Assembly: GCA_016719945.1 (NCBI GenBank)
Contig: JADJYE010000019.1
Span: 43,576 to 107,575, forward strand
Origin: Polyangiaceae bacterium
GTDB lineage: Bacteria; Myxococcota_A; Polyangia; Polyangiales; Polyangiaceae
Direction: 5' to 3'
Length of the DNA: 64,000 nt
Shown: piece after piece, positions 1 through 8,601 of the stretch
How positions within the stretch are numbered: the first letter of the stretch is position 1
Layout: every line of letters starts with the position of its first letter
Made by a program: the position numbers and the translations under genes
The notes under the pieces: generated by a model
What the model was told of the DNA's origin: nothing
Seen by the model: the letters and a program-made list of their open reading frames with translations, nothing else
The model's database searches: none

Positions 1-2034
1 CCGCCGCGCGTCGAGTTCGAGCTCTCCCAGGATCTCGGTGCGCTCCATGTGCTGCCGATCCTCGTCTACGGCGATCCGCCGAGGGCGCGAGTCGACGCCG
101 GAAAGATGGTGCTCCTCGCGCCTCCGGCGCCGGTGCGCAACGAGGACGCGGAGCGGACGTTGACCGTGCGACTGCGCGACGAGCTGGAGATGGTGCCGGG
201 GCGGCGGGTCCGGTTCGATGGCCGAGAGGCGGCGAAGTTCGTCGCCAAGCTCGAGGCGTTTCGCGAGCGCAGCCCGACCACCAGCTCGACCGGCGAGGCA
301 GCCACCCGGCGACAGCTCGTCCCGCGGGTGGTCGTCGACGGGGCCCAGCTCGACGTCGTCTTCGAGCTGCAAGAAGGCGAGGGCACCACGCCGCGCCGCG
401 CGAAGACGTCCGACGTCGCGGCGGCGTTCCGGGAAGGCTTGCCGGTGGTCGCGCTCGAAGGGGGAGGGTTCGCCTACCTGCCGGCCGAGTTCTTGGCGCG
501 TCATGGTCAGGCGATCCTCGATCTGGTCGGTGCGCGCGACGAAGGTGGCAAGCTCGAGCGCACCGCGTACCCGGTGCTCGGCGAGGTCGCCGAGGCGCTC
601 GGCGTGGACATTCCCTCGCTCGCCGACGTCATCGGCCCCCTGGCCCGGGATTTCGAGGGCATCCCGCGGGCCGAGGTGCCGCGTTCGTGCGCCGAGCTGC
701 TGCGCCCGTACCAGCGCCTCGGCGTCGACTGGCTCTGCTTCCTGCGTGACCGCGGGCTCGGCGGCCTGCTCGCCGACGACATGGGCCTCGGCAAGACGCT
801 CCAGATCATCGCCGCGCTCAAGGGCCCCGCGCTCGTCGTCTGCCCGCGCAGCGTAATGCACAACTGGGCGAGCGAGCTCGCGCGCTTCCGCCCCGATCTG
901 CGCGTCACCGCCTATGAGGGCGCGGCGCGCGCGATCGATCAGGGCGTAGACGTGACGCTCACGACGTTCGCGGTGCTGCGCAACGACGCCGACGCGCTCG
1001 CGTCCGTCGATTGGTCGATGGTCGTGATCGACGAGGCCCAGAACATCAAGAACCCGGACAGCCAGACGGCGCGGGCGGCCTATCGTCTGCGCGCAGAGGC
1101 TCGCTTCTGCCTCACCGGTACGCCGGTCGAGAACAGGCTCGAGGATCTGTGGAGCCTGATGCGGTTCTCGAACCCAGGGCTGCTCGGCTCTCGTCGCGAC
1201 TTCCTGGAGCGCTACGCCGCGCCGATCGCGGCCGGCTCCGAGGACGCGTCGGCGCGCCTCCGCCGCCGCACGAGGCCGTTCCTGTTGCGTCGCGCGAAGG
1301 CCGAGGTGCTCCCCGATCTCCCTCCGCGCACCGAGTCCGTGATGTTCTGCGACCTCACGGAGGACGAGCGAGCGAGCTACGCGGCGGTGCTCGCTGCCAC
1401 GCGCAAGGAGGTCGTCGAGCGGCTCGGCGAGGGCGTGAGCGTGCTCGCGGTGCTGGAGGCGCTGCTGCGCCTGCGCCAGGCCGCCTGCCACAGCGGTCTG
1501 CTGCCTGGGCGCGAGGCGCCGACCTCGTCCAAGGTCGAGCGCCTGGTCGAGGCGCTCGAGGAGCTCACCGCCGAAGGGCACAAGGCGCTGGTGTTCTCCC
1601 AGTGGACCAGCCTCCTCGATCGCGTCGAGCCGCACCTGACGTCGCGGGCGCTCGGCTTCACGCGCCTCGACGGCTCGACCCGTGACCGCGAAGGGGTGGT
1701 AGCCCGCTTCCAAGCGCCCTCCGGCCCCCCGGTGATGCTCCTCTCTCTCAAGGCGGGCGGTGTCGGGCTCAATCTGACGGCGGCCGATCACGTGTTCTTG
1801 CTCGACCCCTGGTGGAACCCGGCCGTCGAGGAGCAGGCCGCCGATCGCGCTCACCGCATCGGCCAGGACCGTCCGGTGATGGTGTACCGGCTGGTCGCGA
1901 AGGACACGGTCGAGGAGCGCATCCTCTCCCTTCAGGAGCGCAAGCGGCGGATCGCGGACGTCGCGGTCGGCGGTGGCGCGGCGGCCGCCTCGATCTCCCG
2001 GGAAGATCTGCTCGCCCTGCTGACTGGGGACTGA
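1..2034 (+). CDS. SNF2/SWI2-family DEAD-like helicase, 5' truncated by window edge
   Basis: This encodes a superfamily 2 SNF2-type ATPase that would translocate on double-stranded DNA to remodel DNA-protein complexes. The frame is open from base 1, so the true start lies upstream; the GTG at 49 is probably internal. Visible motifs are Walker A (ADDMGLGKT), the Walker B box (IDEAQ), motif III (LTGTPVENR), then the C-terminal lobe with VFSQW, a GGVGLNLTAADHVF block and motif VI (DRAHRIGQ). The C-terminus is complete. The roughly 200 residues before Walker A are poorly conserved and could be part of a bacterial SNF2-associated N-terminal domain. Family assignment is secure; the biological substrate is unknown. 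Confidence 0.93.
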   Translation, partial: PPRVEFELSQDLGALHVLPILVYGDPPRARVDAGKMVLLAPPAPVRNEDAERTLTVRLRDELEMVPGRRVRFDGREAAKFVAKLEAFRERSPTTSSTGEAATRRQLVPRVVVDGAQLDVVFELQEGEGTTPRRAKTSDVAAAFREGLPVVALEGGGFAYLPAEFLARHGQAILDLVGARDEGGKLERTAYPVLGEVAEALGVDIPSLADVIGPLARDFEGIPRAEVPRSCAELLRPYQRLGVDWLCFLRDRGLGGLLADDMGLGKTLQIIAALKGPALVVCPRSVMHNWASELARFRPDLRVTAYEGAARAIDQGVDVTLTTFAVLRNDADALASVDWSMVVIDEAQNIKNPDSQTARAAYRLRAEARFCLTGTPVENRLEDLWSLMRFSNPGLLGSRRDFLERYAAPIAAGSEDASARLRRRTRPFLLRRAKAEVLPDLPPRTESVMFCDLTEDERASYAAVLAATRKEVVERLGEGVSVLAVLEALLRLRQAACHSGLLPGREAPTSSKVERLVEALEELTAEGHKALVFSQWTSLLDRVEPHLTSRALGFTRLDGSTRDREGVVARFQAPSGPPVMLLSLKAGGVGLNLTAADHVFLLDPWWNPAVEEQAADRAHRIGQDRPVMVYRLVAKDTVEERILSLQERKRRIADVAVGGGAAAASISREDLLALLTGD

Positions 2035-2105
2035 ACGGGGCTCGCGTCCACGCGCAGCAGGTTTCACCGGTTGAGCGCCCTGCGAGCTGTGGTAGGACCG
2101 CCCTC

Positions 2106-2411
2106 ATGAGCGGTGCAGACCCTACCCCGAGCACCAAGCGCATCGTGTCCGGCGTCTTCCCGGCGACCCCGGGTCTCGACCCGATCGCGGCGCAGCTCCT
2201 CCAGGGGGTCGTGGTCTCGTTCCGCTGCCGCGAGCTGATTGCCAAGGGCGATATCGAAGCCGCGTGGGGGCAGCTCGCCCTCGTGTACGAGGCCATCGAC
2301 GCGGTCCTGCGCCTCGGTGCCTCAGCGGACGAACCGCGCGTTGCGCAGCTCGTCGCCGCGGCAGAGCGACTCGACGCGCAGCTTTCTCCCTCGCTCGCCG
2401 AGAGCGCTTAG
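2106..2411 (+). CDS. Small hypothetical protein (101 aa)
   Basis: A short, probably cytosolic, mostly alpha-helical protein of unrecognised family. ATG at 2106 is preceded by an AGGA-like ribosome-binding site about ten bases upstream. It lies about 70 bp after the SNF2 gene on the same strand, so it may be co-transcribed. It has no signal peptide, membrane segment or cysteine motif. The middle is alanine/leucine-rich and resembles a helical hairpin. The frame continues upstream inside the helicase gene, so the start is inferred from spacing. No function is proposed. Confidence 0.55.
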   Translation: MSGADPTPSTKRIVSGVFPATPGLDPIAAQLLQGVVVSFRCRELIAKGDIEAAWGQLALVYEAIDAVLRLGASADEPRVAQLVAAAERLDAQLSPSLAESA

Positions 2412-2456
2412 CTCTCCGGGGCGCGCTGGCCATCGAGCGAGCGGACCGACCCCGGC

Positions 2457-3239
2457 TCAGCAGAGAAAGCGCGGCGGCGCGACGCTGGCCCCGTAGAGCA
2501 GCGGCACCTCGAGGCCCTCCGCGGCGAGCGCGGCCTCGGGGGTGTCGAGCCCACCCATCACCGCGCTCGCGCCGGCTGCGCGCGCCTGCGCGAGCAAGGC
2601 CTTGTAGCGCTCGCGATCATCGAGCGACTCAGGGGGACACAAGATGTGCACGAGGTCAGGCGACAGCGTCCGCAAGCTGGCGGCCGCGGCCTCGAGTGAC
2701 GACGACACGCGCACCGCGACGCGCACGCCCACGGCGTGGAGCCACAAGAGTCGTTTGGCGACCGAGGTCGCGACCGACGGGTCGTCTGGCGTCTCGACCT
2801 CGCAGATCACCCTTGTGGGGGGCAGCCGATGCTGTTGGAGGAGGTCCCCGAGCGGTGGCCCGATCGCCTCGACCTCCGACAGCGCGCAATAGTACGGCAG
2901 GTACAGGAGCGTCTTGGATGAGGAGCCCATCGCCGCCGAGAACTCGGTGACGGCCCGCGCGCGGAAGGTCGCGGCGGCGCGCAGGAGCTCTGCCCAGCGC
3001 GCCGTACGGAGGATGGCGGCCTCGCCATGGACGCGGTCGCCGATGTCGGCCGAGAGGAACGCGAGCTCGGCGTACGGCTCGCCGCTCGCCGAGAGGATGC
3101 TCTGGAACCGGCACGACAGCCCCGCGTCCGCCACCAAGGCGGCGATGCGGTTCGACGTCGTCGTGCCTCGATCGGCGAACGCTCGGGCCGCGGCGGCCGG
3201 ATCGCTCGGAGCGGCTCGGTCACGTTTGGTCTCCGACAT
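2457..3239 (-). CDS. Degenerate EAL-like domain protein
   Basis: A 260-aa cytosolic protein whose second half follows the order of an EAL (cyclic-di-GMP phosphodiesterase) barrel but lacks its catalytic motifs. VETPDD stands where ELTE is expected, AVGVRVAVRVSS replaces the DDFGTGYSS loop, and MGGLDTPEAA sits where AEGVETxEQ normally is. Such proteins usually act as non-enzymatic effectors or partner-binding modules; that role is inference. ATG at 3239 was chosen because the longer upstream extension is low-complexity shadow of the divergent gene. The next gene, a TPR/PEGA protein, is divergent, with about 124 bp between the starts. Confidence 0.6.
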   Translation of the reverse strand: MSETKRDRAAPSDPAAAARAFADRGTTTSNRIAALVADAGLSCRFQSILSASGEPYAELAFLSADIGDRVHGEAAILRTARWAELLRAAATFRARAVTEFSAAMGSSSKTLLYLPYYCALSEVEAIGPPLGDLLQQHRLPPTRVICEVETPDDPSVATSVAKRLLWLHAVGVRVAVRVSSSLEAAAASLRTLSPDLVHILCPPESLDDRERYKALLAQARAAGASAVMGGLDTPEAALAAEGLEVPLLYGASVAPPRFLC

Positions 3240-3363
3240 GCTGCACCTTCCCCCGCGGTCGCGCTCAAGCGCCACCCACGTCCCGATAATTCTAGTGAAT
3301 TCGTTGCTGCGCGCAAAGTTGACTGGAACGTCCTGTGCGCCCCCCCTACTCTTGTCATCATCG

Positions 3364-4314
3364 ATGCGTTGGGTTGCGCTGGGCTGCGCCCTGCTCTTGG
3401 GATCGGTCACCACGACGGGCCGCGCCCAGCCCGCGTCGCCCCAGCTCTCGACCGAGGAGCGGGCGCGCGCGCTGACGCTCGCGGACGAGGGCGCACGGCT
3501 GTTCGACCAGGGTGACTTCAACGGCGCTCGAGAGAAGTTCGAGCAGGCCGAGGCGATCGTCGCGATCCCGCCGTTCTCCTTCCAGCGAGCGCGTGCGCTC
3601 GAGCGGCTAGGCCGCTGGAACGAGGCCTTGCAGCTGTACCAGAAGGTCGGCGCTTCCGAGCTCCCCAAGGACGTGCCGATGCCGCACCAGCTCGCCAAGC
3701 GCGACGCGCAGAAGGCCGCCGAACAGCTGGCGCCGAAGGTGCCGAGGCTCGCGGTGACGGTCGCCAAGGGTGAGCCTGCGGAGGTCTATATCGACGGTCG
3801 CCGGCTGGGCGAGGCCGGCACCTACGCCTACCTCGTCGATCCGGGGGAGCACGTCATCGAGGCGCGTGGGCTCGGTGGCCTCGTCGGACGCCGCACGATC
3901 ACCATCAACGCGTCCGACGCGCTCACCGTCGAGCTCACCCTCGCTCCCGCCGAGGAGCCGAAGCTCAAAGGCCAAAAGGGCCCTTCCGTCTGGACCATCC
4001 TCGGTTATGTCGGCATGGGCGTCGGCGGCGCGAGCCTCGTCGCGTCGGCCGCGACGGGGATCCCCGCCATCACGATGAGCTCCGAGCTCGACGTCGCGTG
4101 CCCGAACGGCCGCTGCCCAGCGAGCGAGTTCGACACCGTGGACACCTACGATGCCCTGCGCTGGACCGCCGGAGCGACCCTGATCGCCGGTCTGGTCATC
4201 GCAGGCGCAGGGGTGACGTCCTTCCTGCTCGCGCCCGAGCAGGGGATCTTCGGCGCCGAGGTCAAGGCCGAGGTCGGCTGGTCGTCGATCACGCTGACGG
4301 TGGCGGTGCCATGA
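3364..4314 (+). CDS. TPR/PEGA envelope protein with two-TM hairpin
   Basis: A 316-aa exported protein. An N-terminal signal peptide (residues 1-22) is followed by a TPR-like helical region (about 28-100; GARLFDQGDFNGAREKFEQA is typical), a PEGA-like beta domain (about 120-195, with VYIDGRRLGEAG) and a C-terminal pair of transmembrane helices separated by a loop containing CPNGRC. TPR/PEGA proteins are common in myxobacterial envelopes and probably act as protein-binding scaffolds. The stop overlaps the start of the downstream lipoprotein gene by 4 bp (ATGA), so the two are translationally coupled. The same architecture recurs at 28079-29059 and 48198-49253, where a kinase precedes it; no kinase is present here. 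Confidence 0.8.
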   Translation: MRWVALGCALLLGSVTTTGRAQPASPQLSTEERARALTLADEGARLFDQGDFNGAREKFEQAEAIVAIPPFSFQRARALERLGRWNEALQLYQKVGASELPKDVPMPHQLAKRDAQKAAEQLAPKVPRLAVTVAKGEPAEVYIDGRRLGEAGTYAYLVDPGEHVIEARGLGGLVGRRTITINASDALTVELTLAPAEEPKLKGQKGPSVWTILGYVGMGVGGASLVASAATGIPAITMSSELDVACPNGRCPASEFDTVDTYDALRWTAGATLIAGLVIAGAGVTSFLLAPEQGIFGAEVKAEVGWSSITLTVAVP

Positions 4315-5393
4315 AGCGCTGCGCGCTCTTGTCGGCCGCCCTCGCGGGGTGCTTCCTTCCCTCGTACGAGAAGGTCGAAGGGGGCGGAGGCGGCGGCGCC
4401 GGCGGCGCCGGTGGCGAGGACGTCTGCGCCCTCGCCAACCCTCCCGCCGCGCCGAGCACGCCACCTCCGGGCGGCGAGGTGGAGTTCTTCGTCGCGATGC
4501 GCGTCATCGACGTCGGCGATGCACATCTCCCCTCGCGCCCCGGCTACGACCTCGACGGCGTCTGCGCGTGTTGCTCGGGCTGCACCGGGAGCCTGTGCGT
4601 GGCGCCCGCCGCCGCCACGCTGGAGGCGTGCGACGCAGTGTCGGGTCAGCCGAACGGCGGGCGCGACAACAACTTCGCCAAATACGCCGCCGGGCTCGGC
4701 GGCAGCGCGCTCGCAGATCTGCGCTCGAGCGGCATGAGCCAGCTCGCCGACCGAGGGTTGTGGGGCGTCGTCTTGAGGGTCTCGCAGTACAACGGCGACC
4801 CCGACGACGGAGAGGTCACCGTCGCCCTCCACAACGCGGTCGGCTCGCCCGCCGAGCCGCTGTGGGACGGCAACGACGCCTGGCAGCTGCGCTCCGACTC
4901 GTTCGGGGCATTGGGGACGCTCGACGACGCGCTCTTCGTGCAGGACGGCGCGTACGTCAGCGACGGGGTGCTCGTGGTGACGTTCCCCGCCACCGTCTCG
5001 CTCGCGCTCCCGTTGAACTTCGTCCTCCCGCTCGAGGACGTGACGCTTCAGGCACGCATCGCGAAGGACGCTCAAGACGACTTCGAGCTCGTCGAGGGCG
5101 TGCTCGGGGGACGTGTGCGCATCACCGACGCCCTGGCGGCGCTCGGTGGCACGCGCTTCCAGGGCTTCCCCGTCGTGTGCACGGACACGCTCGACTACGC
5201 TTCGCTCTACAAAGATCCCCTCTGCGCCCACAGAGACGAGAGCACGGTCTCCCTGCCCGCGCCCTGTGACGCGGTCTCCTTCGGGATGTCGTTCTCCGCG
5301 GAGCAGATCGGGGACGCGCCATCGATCGTTCCGGTCGACACGACGCGCCTCTGCTTTCCCGAGGTCGATCCGGCGGGGGACATGTGCGACTGA
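4311..5393 (+). CDS. Gly-rich lipoprotein of unknown function
   Basis: A 360-aa predicted lipoprotein. Its N-terminus carries a lipobox ending at Cys14 (LSAALAGC), followed by a glycine/alanine-rich tether and then a globular region with several cysteines (VCACCSGCTG). The body is beta-rich with hydrophobic valine/leucine strands, and no recognised catalytic motif is seen. It is coupled to the preceding TPR/PEGA gene by a 4-bp overlap, which suggests a shared envelope complex. The family is not recognised. Two other TPR/PEGA genes in the window are likewise followed by a lipoprotein gene, but the lipoproteins themselves show no obvious sequence similarity. Confidence 0.7.
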   Translation: MKRCALLSAALAGCFLPSYEKVEGGGGGGAGGAGGEDVCALANPPAAPSTPPPGGEVEFFVAMRVIDVGDAHLPSRPGYDLDGVCACCSGCTGSLCVAPAAATLEACDAVSGQPNGGRDNNFAKYAAGLGGSALADLRSSGMSQLADRGLWGVVLRVSQYNGDPDDGEVTVALHNAVGSPAEPLWDGNDAWQLRSDSFGALGTLDDALFVQDGAYVSDGVLVVTFPATVSLALPLNFVLPLEDVTLQARIAKDAQDDFELVEGVLGGRVRITDALAALGGTRFQGFPVVCTDTLDYASLYKDPLCAHRDESTVSLPAPCDAVSFGMSFSAEQIGDAPSIVPVDTTRLCFPEVDPAGDMCD

Positions 5394-5438
5394 GCCGGAT
5401 CGTTTGCCCGCGAGGTTAGATAGCGCTAGCCCACAGGC

Positions 5439-6248
5439 ATGCGCGCCGCCGCCTGGGCCACCCTCGCTCTGTCCGTGCTCCTGCCGCTCGGCGTCGCGAG
5501 GCTAGCTGCCAAGGACGCGCGCGCCGACAGCCCGAGCGCGGCACCGACCGGCTCGACGAAGGCTGCGCCCTCCGCGTCGGCGACAGCGAGCGCCGCTGCC
5601 AGCGGCAAGTCGTGGAGCGACGCAGAGGGCTTCCCGGCGGTCAGCTCTGCCGACCCGATGTGGGGTAGCCGCGTGGCCCCGGTGACCCTCGTCGTGTTCT
5701 CGGACGTCGAGTGCCGCTTCTGCGCCGGCCTCGACTCCACCATCGAAGAGCTGAAGAAGCAGTACGGGCCGTCCAAGCTCCGCGTCATCTTCAAGCACCA
5801 CCCGCTCGACTTCCACAAGGGGGCCAAGCCTGCGGCCGTCGCCGCCGCGACCGTGCACCGCCTCGGCGGCAGCGCCGCGTTCTTCCAGTTCTTGCAGCTC
5901 GCGTTCGGCGACCAGAAGAACCTCACGGCAGCCCATTTCAACGCCTGGGCGAAGCAGGTCGGCGTCGACCTGACGAAGGTCACCAAGGCCGAGGTCGCGC
6001 TGGCCGAGAAGAAGGTCGATGCCGACCTCGCGGAGGGAAAGAAGGTGGGCGTCACCGGGACGCCCGCGACCTACGTCAACGGGTCCTTGCTGCGCGGTGC
6101 GCAGAAGGCGGAGGCCTTCGCGAAGGTCATCGACGAGGAGCTGCTCAAGGCCGCAAAGCTCAAGGGCGTCGCGCCCGACAAGGTCTACGTGAGGCTCTCG
6201 AAGGAAGCGAAGAGGCGCGCCGACGCCGAGAAGGCGAAGCAGCCGTAA
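5439..6248 (+). CDS. DsbA-like thioredoxin-fold oxidoreductase, secreted
   Basis: A 269-aa exported thiol-disulfide oxidoreductase of the thioredoxin_4/DsbA type. It has an N-terminal signal or anchor segment, a Ser/Ala/Thr-rich linker (about 30-58), then the thioredoxin fold with the active site CRFC at residues 92-95 and the cis-proline loop GVTGTPATYVNG late in the domain. Such proteins oxidise or isomerise disulfides in exported proteins; many cysteine-rich lipoproteins in this window would be candidate clients (inference). The C-terminus is Lys/Glu-rich. It stands alone between a lipoprotein gene and a convergent glycosidase gene. Confidence 0.85.
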   Translation: MRAAAWATLALSVLLPLGVARLAAKDARADSPSAAPTGSTKAAPSASATASAAASGKSWSDAEGFPAVSSADPMWGSRVAPVTLVVFSDVECRFCAGLDSTIEELKKQYGPSKLRVIFKHHPLDFHKGAKPAAVAAATVHRLGGSAAFFQFLQLAFGDQKNLTAAHFNAWAKQVGVDLTKVTKAEVALAEKKVDADLAEGKKVGVTGTPATYVNGSLLRGAQKAEAFAKVIDEELLKAAKLKGVAPDKVYVRLSKEAKRRADAEKAKQP

Positions 6249-6279
6249 CCTCTTCGCGGTCGTCGACGAAGCCTGCGCC

Positions 6280-7629
6280 TCACGCCCGGCGGGCGAGGAA
6301 CCGCCCGCGCGCGACGTCGGCGAGGTGCTCGTCTAGCCCCGTGCTCCAGCCGACGGTCATCGCCTCGCGCGCGAGCGCGCTGGCTCGCTCCTCACTGCGA
6401 ACCGCCGCGAGGAGCGCTCGCGCGCCGAGCGAGACCTTCCTGGCGGTCGGCGCGAGCTCAGCCAGCCCCGCACTTTCGCCGAGGTCGTGCGCGAGATCTT
6501 CGTCGATTCGCGCCAGGGGCGCGAGCGCGGCCTCGAGCACCGCTCGCGCCCCGTGGGCTCCACTGCGGGCCGCGCGCAGGGCCTCTTCCAGGCTCGACGG
6601 GACCCCTGGCCGCGGCGCAGCGAGCGGGTGACCGCCGACGACCGAGGCGAGCCTGGCCACGGCGCCTGCGCCTGCGCCATATGCGCGCGCGAGGCCTCGC
6701 TCGAGCGCCGCCGCGGGCTCGTACGAGGTGGGGGCGCGAATTTCCTCCGCCATCGCGGCCAGGGCGGCCTCGGTGACCCTAGGCTCACGCGCCCCATTGA
6801 GGAGCACGCCGGCGGCGCGCGCGTGGACCTCGGGCGAGATGTTCGTCGCCGGGCCGAAGCAGAGCCGCTGGCGGGTCGCGCGCCCGAGGGGCTCGCCCGT
6901 CGCCACGGGCAGCCAGTCGTTCGCGATCGCGTTGTTCCAGATCCAGGGGGTGACCCCGACGTGCTCGCGGAAGGCCTCGAGGTCTGCGCCCGACACGTAG
7001 CTGCTGAAGATCTTGGGGCCGGTCCACGCGATGGGGATCGGCGTGAGCGAGGCCAGCCCTCGGAGGTACGCGAGGGCCCCTCGGCTCAGCTCGGCGGCGC
7101 GCCCCGAGTAGATCGCCGGGACCACCGCGAGGGACACCCCCGGATCATGCTCTCGCAGGCGCTCGAGCGCGAGCGCGGCGACGCGCGCGTGCGCCTGTCC
7201 GGCGTCGAACGACGCGAGGAACGGGAGCACCGTCGTCCACGTGTCGTCGAAGAGCAGCATGAAGGCGCGGACCCCGCGCGCGAGCAGCGAGGCGCAGCGG
7301 CCCACCAAGGCGTCGAACCGCTCGTCGCCTGCGAGGTCGCCGCGCGCGCGCAGGTTCTGCTTGCCACCGAACAGCCGCTGCGGCGCGACGCCATAGACGA
7401 GCCGCGCCCCATAAGCCGCCGCGACGTCGCCGAGCTGGCCGAACGCGCGCAGCTCCTCCACGGGCAGCGGCTCCCACCAACGCTGCCTGTGAAGCGGATC
7501 ACCCTTGGGGGCGTAGGCGTAGGTGTCGAGCCCGAGCTCGCCGATCGTACGCACCATGCGCAGGCGCGCCTCGAGGGACCACGGCCGGCCGTAAAACCCC
7601 TCCACGACCCCGTGGCCGAGGCGGTTCAC
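6280..7629 (-). CDS. GH84-type beta-N-acetylglucosaminidase (NAGidase domain)
   Basis: A 449-aa glycoside hydrolase of family 84. The N-terminal GVVEGFYGRPWS signature and the catalytic aspartate pair in LLFDDTW (Asp128-Asp129) are diagnostic; the substrate-assisted mechanism acts on terminal beta-linked N-acetylglucosamine. A WxWNNAIANDW-like block lies farther along the barrel. No signal peptide is evident, so it is probably cytosolic, perhaps processing GlcNAc-containing oligosaccharides such as cell-wall turnover products (inference). It starts with GTG overlapping the stop of the upstream 109-aa gene by 4 bp, so the two are co-translated. The C-terminal half is helical and less conserved. 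Confidence 0.88.
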   Translation of the reverse strand: MNRLGHGVVEGFYGRPWSLEARLRMVRTIGELGLDTYAYAPKGDPLHRQRWWEPLPVEELRAFGQLGDVAAAYGARLVYGVAPQRLFGGKQNLRARGDLAGDERFDALVGRCASLLARGVRAFMLLFDDTWTTVLPFLASFDAGQAHARVAALALERLREHDPGVSLAVVPAIYSGRAAELSRGALAYLRGLASLTPIPIAWTGPKIFSSYVSGADLEAFREHVGVTPWIWNNAIANDWLPVATGEPLGRATRQRLCFGPATNISPEVHARAAGVLLNGAREPRVTEAALAAMAEEIRAPTSYEPAAALERGLARAYGAGAGAVARLASVVGGHPLAAPRPGVPSSLEEALRAARSGAHGARAVLEAALAPLARIDEDLAHDLGESAGLAELAPTARKVSLGARALLAAVRSEERASALAREAMTVGWSTGLDEHLADVARGRFLARRA

Positions 7630-7955
7630 CCGATGTTTTCGCCCAGGATCCGCTCGACCGTCGCCGCCACGCTGCGGGCGCTGCCGACGCGCCGATCGAG
7701 CGACGCGAGCTTCATGGAACTCTCACCGAACGGCAACGCGTGCACATAGAGATCGCGCTGGCAGGTCGAGCCGTCGGCGAGCAGCTCCGTGAGCAGCAGG
7801 CCCGAGGCGCTCTCCTCGGCGCTCACCACGAGCGGCTCGCTGTCCAAGAAGACCCCCAACGCGGAGGCGCCGGAGCGCTCACGCTCGGCGTCTAGAAAGT
7901 ATTCGAGCGCGAGCAGCGGTGCATGCGCGCGTCTCGTGCGGCGATCGCTCGTCAT
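7626..7955 (-). CDS. Small hypothetical protein, possibly roadblock/LC7-like
   Basis: A 109-aa cytosolic protein. The pattern of a long helix (APLLALEYFLDAERERSG), a beta strand, an acidic loop and a C-terminal helix (SARSVAATVERIL) is reminiscent of the roadblock/LC7 fold, but this is weak and based on pattern alone. ATG at 7955 is preferred over an upstream GTG. It overlaps the GH84 gene by 4 bp, so the two probably share a transcript; a functional link to glycan breakdown cannot be deduced. Confidence 0.5.
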   Translation of the reverse strand: MTSDRRTRRAHAPLLALEYFLDAERERSGASALGVFLDSEPLVVSAEESASGLLLTELLADGSTCQRDLYVHALPFGESSMKLASLDRRVGSARSVAATVERILGENIG

Positions 7956-8013
7956 GGCTGGCGACCCTCGCACGCGAAGGTCGCCCCGGCCCAGTTCTTC
8001 GCGCGCGCCCGAG

Positions 8014-8529
8014 CTACTTCTGCGCGTTCGCCTTGAGGTACGCGACCACGTCGGCGATGTCCTTGTCCTTCACCTTGTCGGCGTAGGCCGGCATCGGCTT
8101 CTTGCCCTTCATGACGATCTCGAAGGCCTCGTCGATGTGCTTGTCGTCCCAGGTGAGCTTGTAGAGGTTCGGCGCCTTCTTACCGGGGGCCTTGGGGGTC
8201 CCGTGGCAGCCGGTGCAGTTGTTCGTCTCGAACACCTTCTGCCCGGCGGCGGTGTCGCCCGCGGCGACCATCTGCGCGCGGGTGGGGGGCGGCGCGCTGG
8301 CGGTCGCGGTGGCGGTCGCGGTGGCGGTCGCGGTGGCGGTCGCGGTGGTCGCGCCGCCGCCGGCGCCCGCGCCGCCCGCGTCGCTGCCGCCGGTCATGTC
8401 AGCCGTCGCGGTGGCGCTCGCCGAGGCGGTGCTGCCATCATCCGCGGTGTTCGCGGGCTGGCTCGGTCCACAGGCCGCCGCCACGAAAAAGCCGACGATC
8501 AACGCACTGGAAAGGTACAGGGTCTTCAT
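8014..8529 (-). CDS. Class I cytochrome c, lipoprotein
   Basis: A 171-aa membrane-anchored cytochrome c. The lipobox ends at Cys20 (FFVAAAC). A long Ala/Thr/Gly-rich linker (about 30-80) contains an alternating Ala-Thr run. A small c-type domain follows with the haem-binding motif CTGCH (residues 105-109) and a likely axial Met at 146 (KKPMPAY). It would carry electrons on the outer face of the inner membrane or in the periplasm. It is monocistronic here, and no oxidase or reductase partner is nearby. The linker is encoded by a tandem DNA repeat annotated separately. Confidence 0.9.
   Translation of the reverse strand: MKTLYLSSALIVGFFVAAACGPSQPANTADDGSTASASATATADMTGGSDAGGAGAGGGATTATATATATATATATASAPPPTRAQMVAAGDTAAGQKVFETNNCTGCHGTPKAPGKKAPNLYKLTWDDKHIDEAFEIVMKGKKPMPAYADKVKDKDIADVVAYLKANAQK
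8299..8346. repeat. Coding 12-bp tandem repeat (four copies)
   Basis: Four uninterrupted copies of GGCGGTCGCGGT lie inside the cytochrome c gene and encode the Thr-Ala alternating linker on the minus strand. Such repeats can change copy number by slippage, here in 4-residue steps without breaking the frame. Confidence 0.9.
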
Positions 8530-8601
8530 TGGCCGGGCTTATTACCACAACCCAGCGAGCCGCCGCACCACACGGCGGTTGCGGGGCCCCCTCCGTGCCG
8601 G

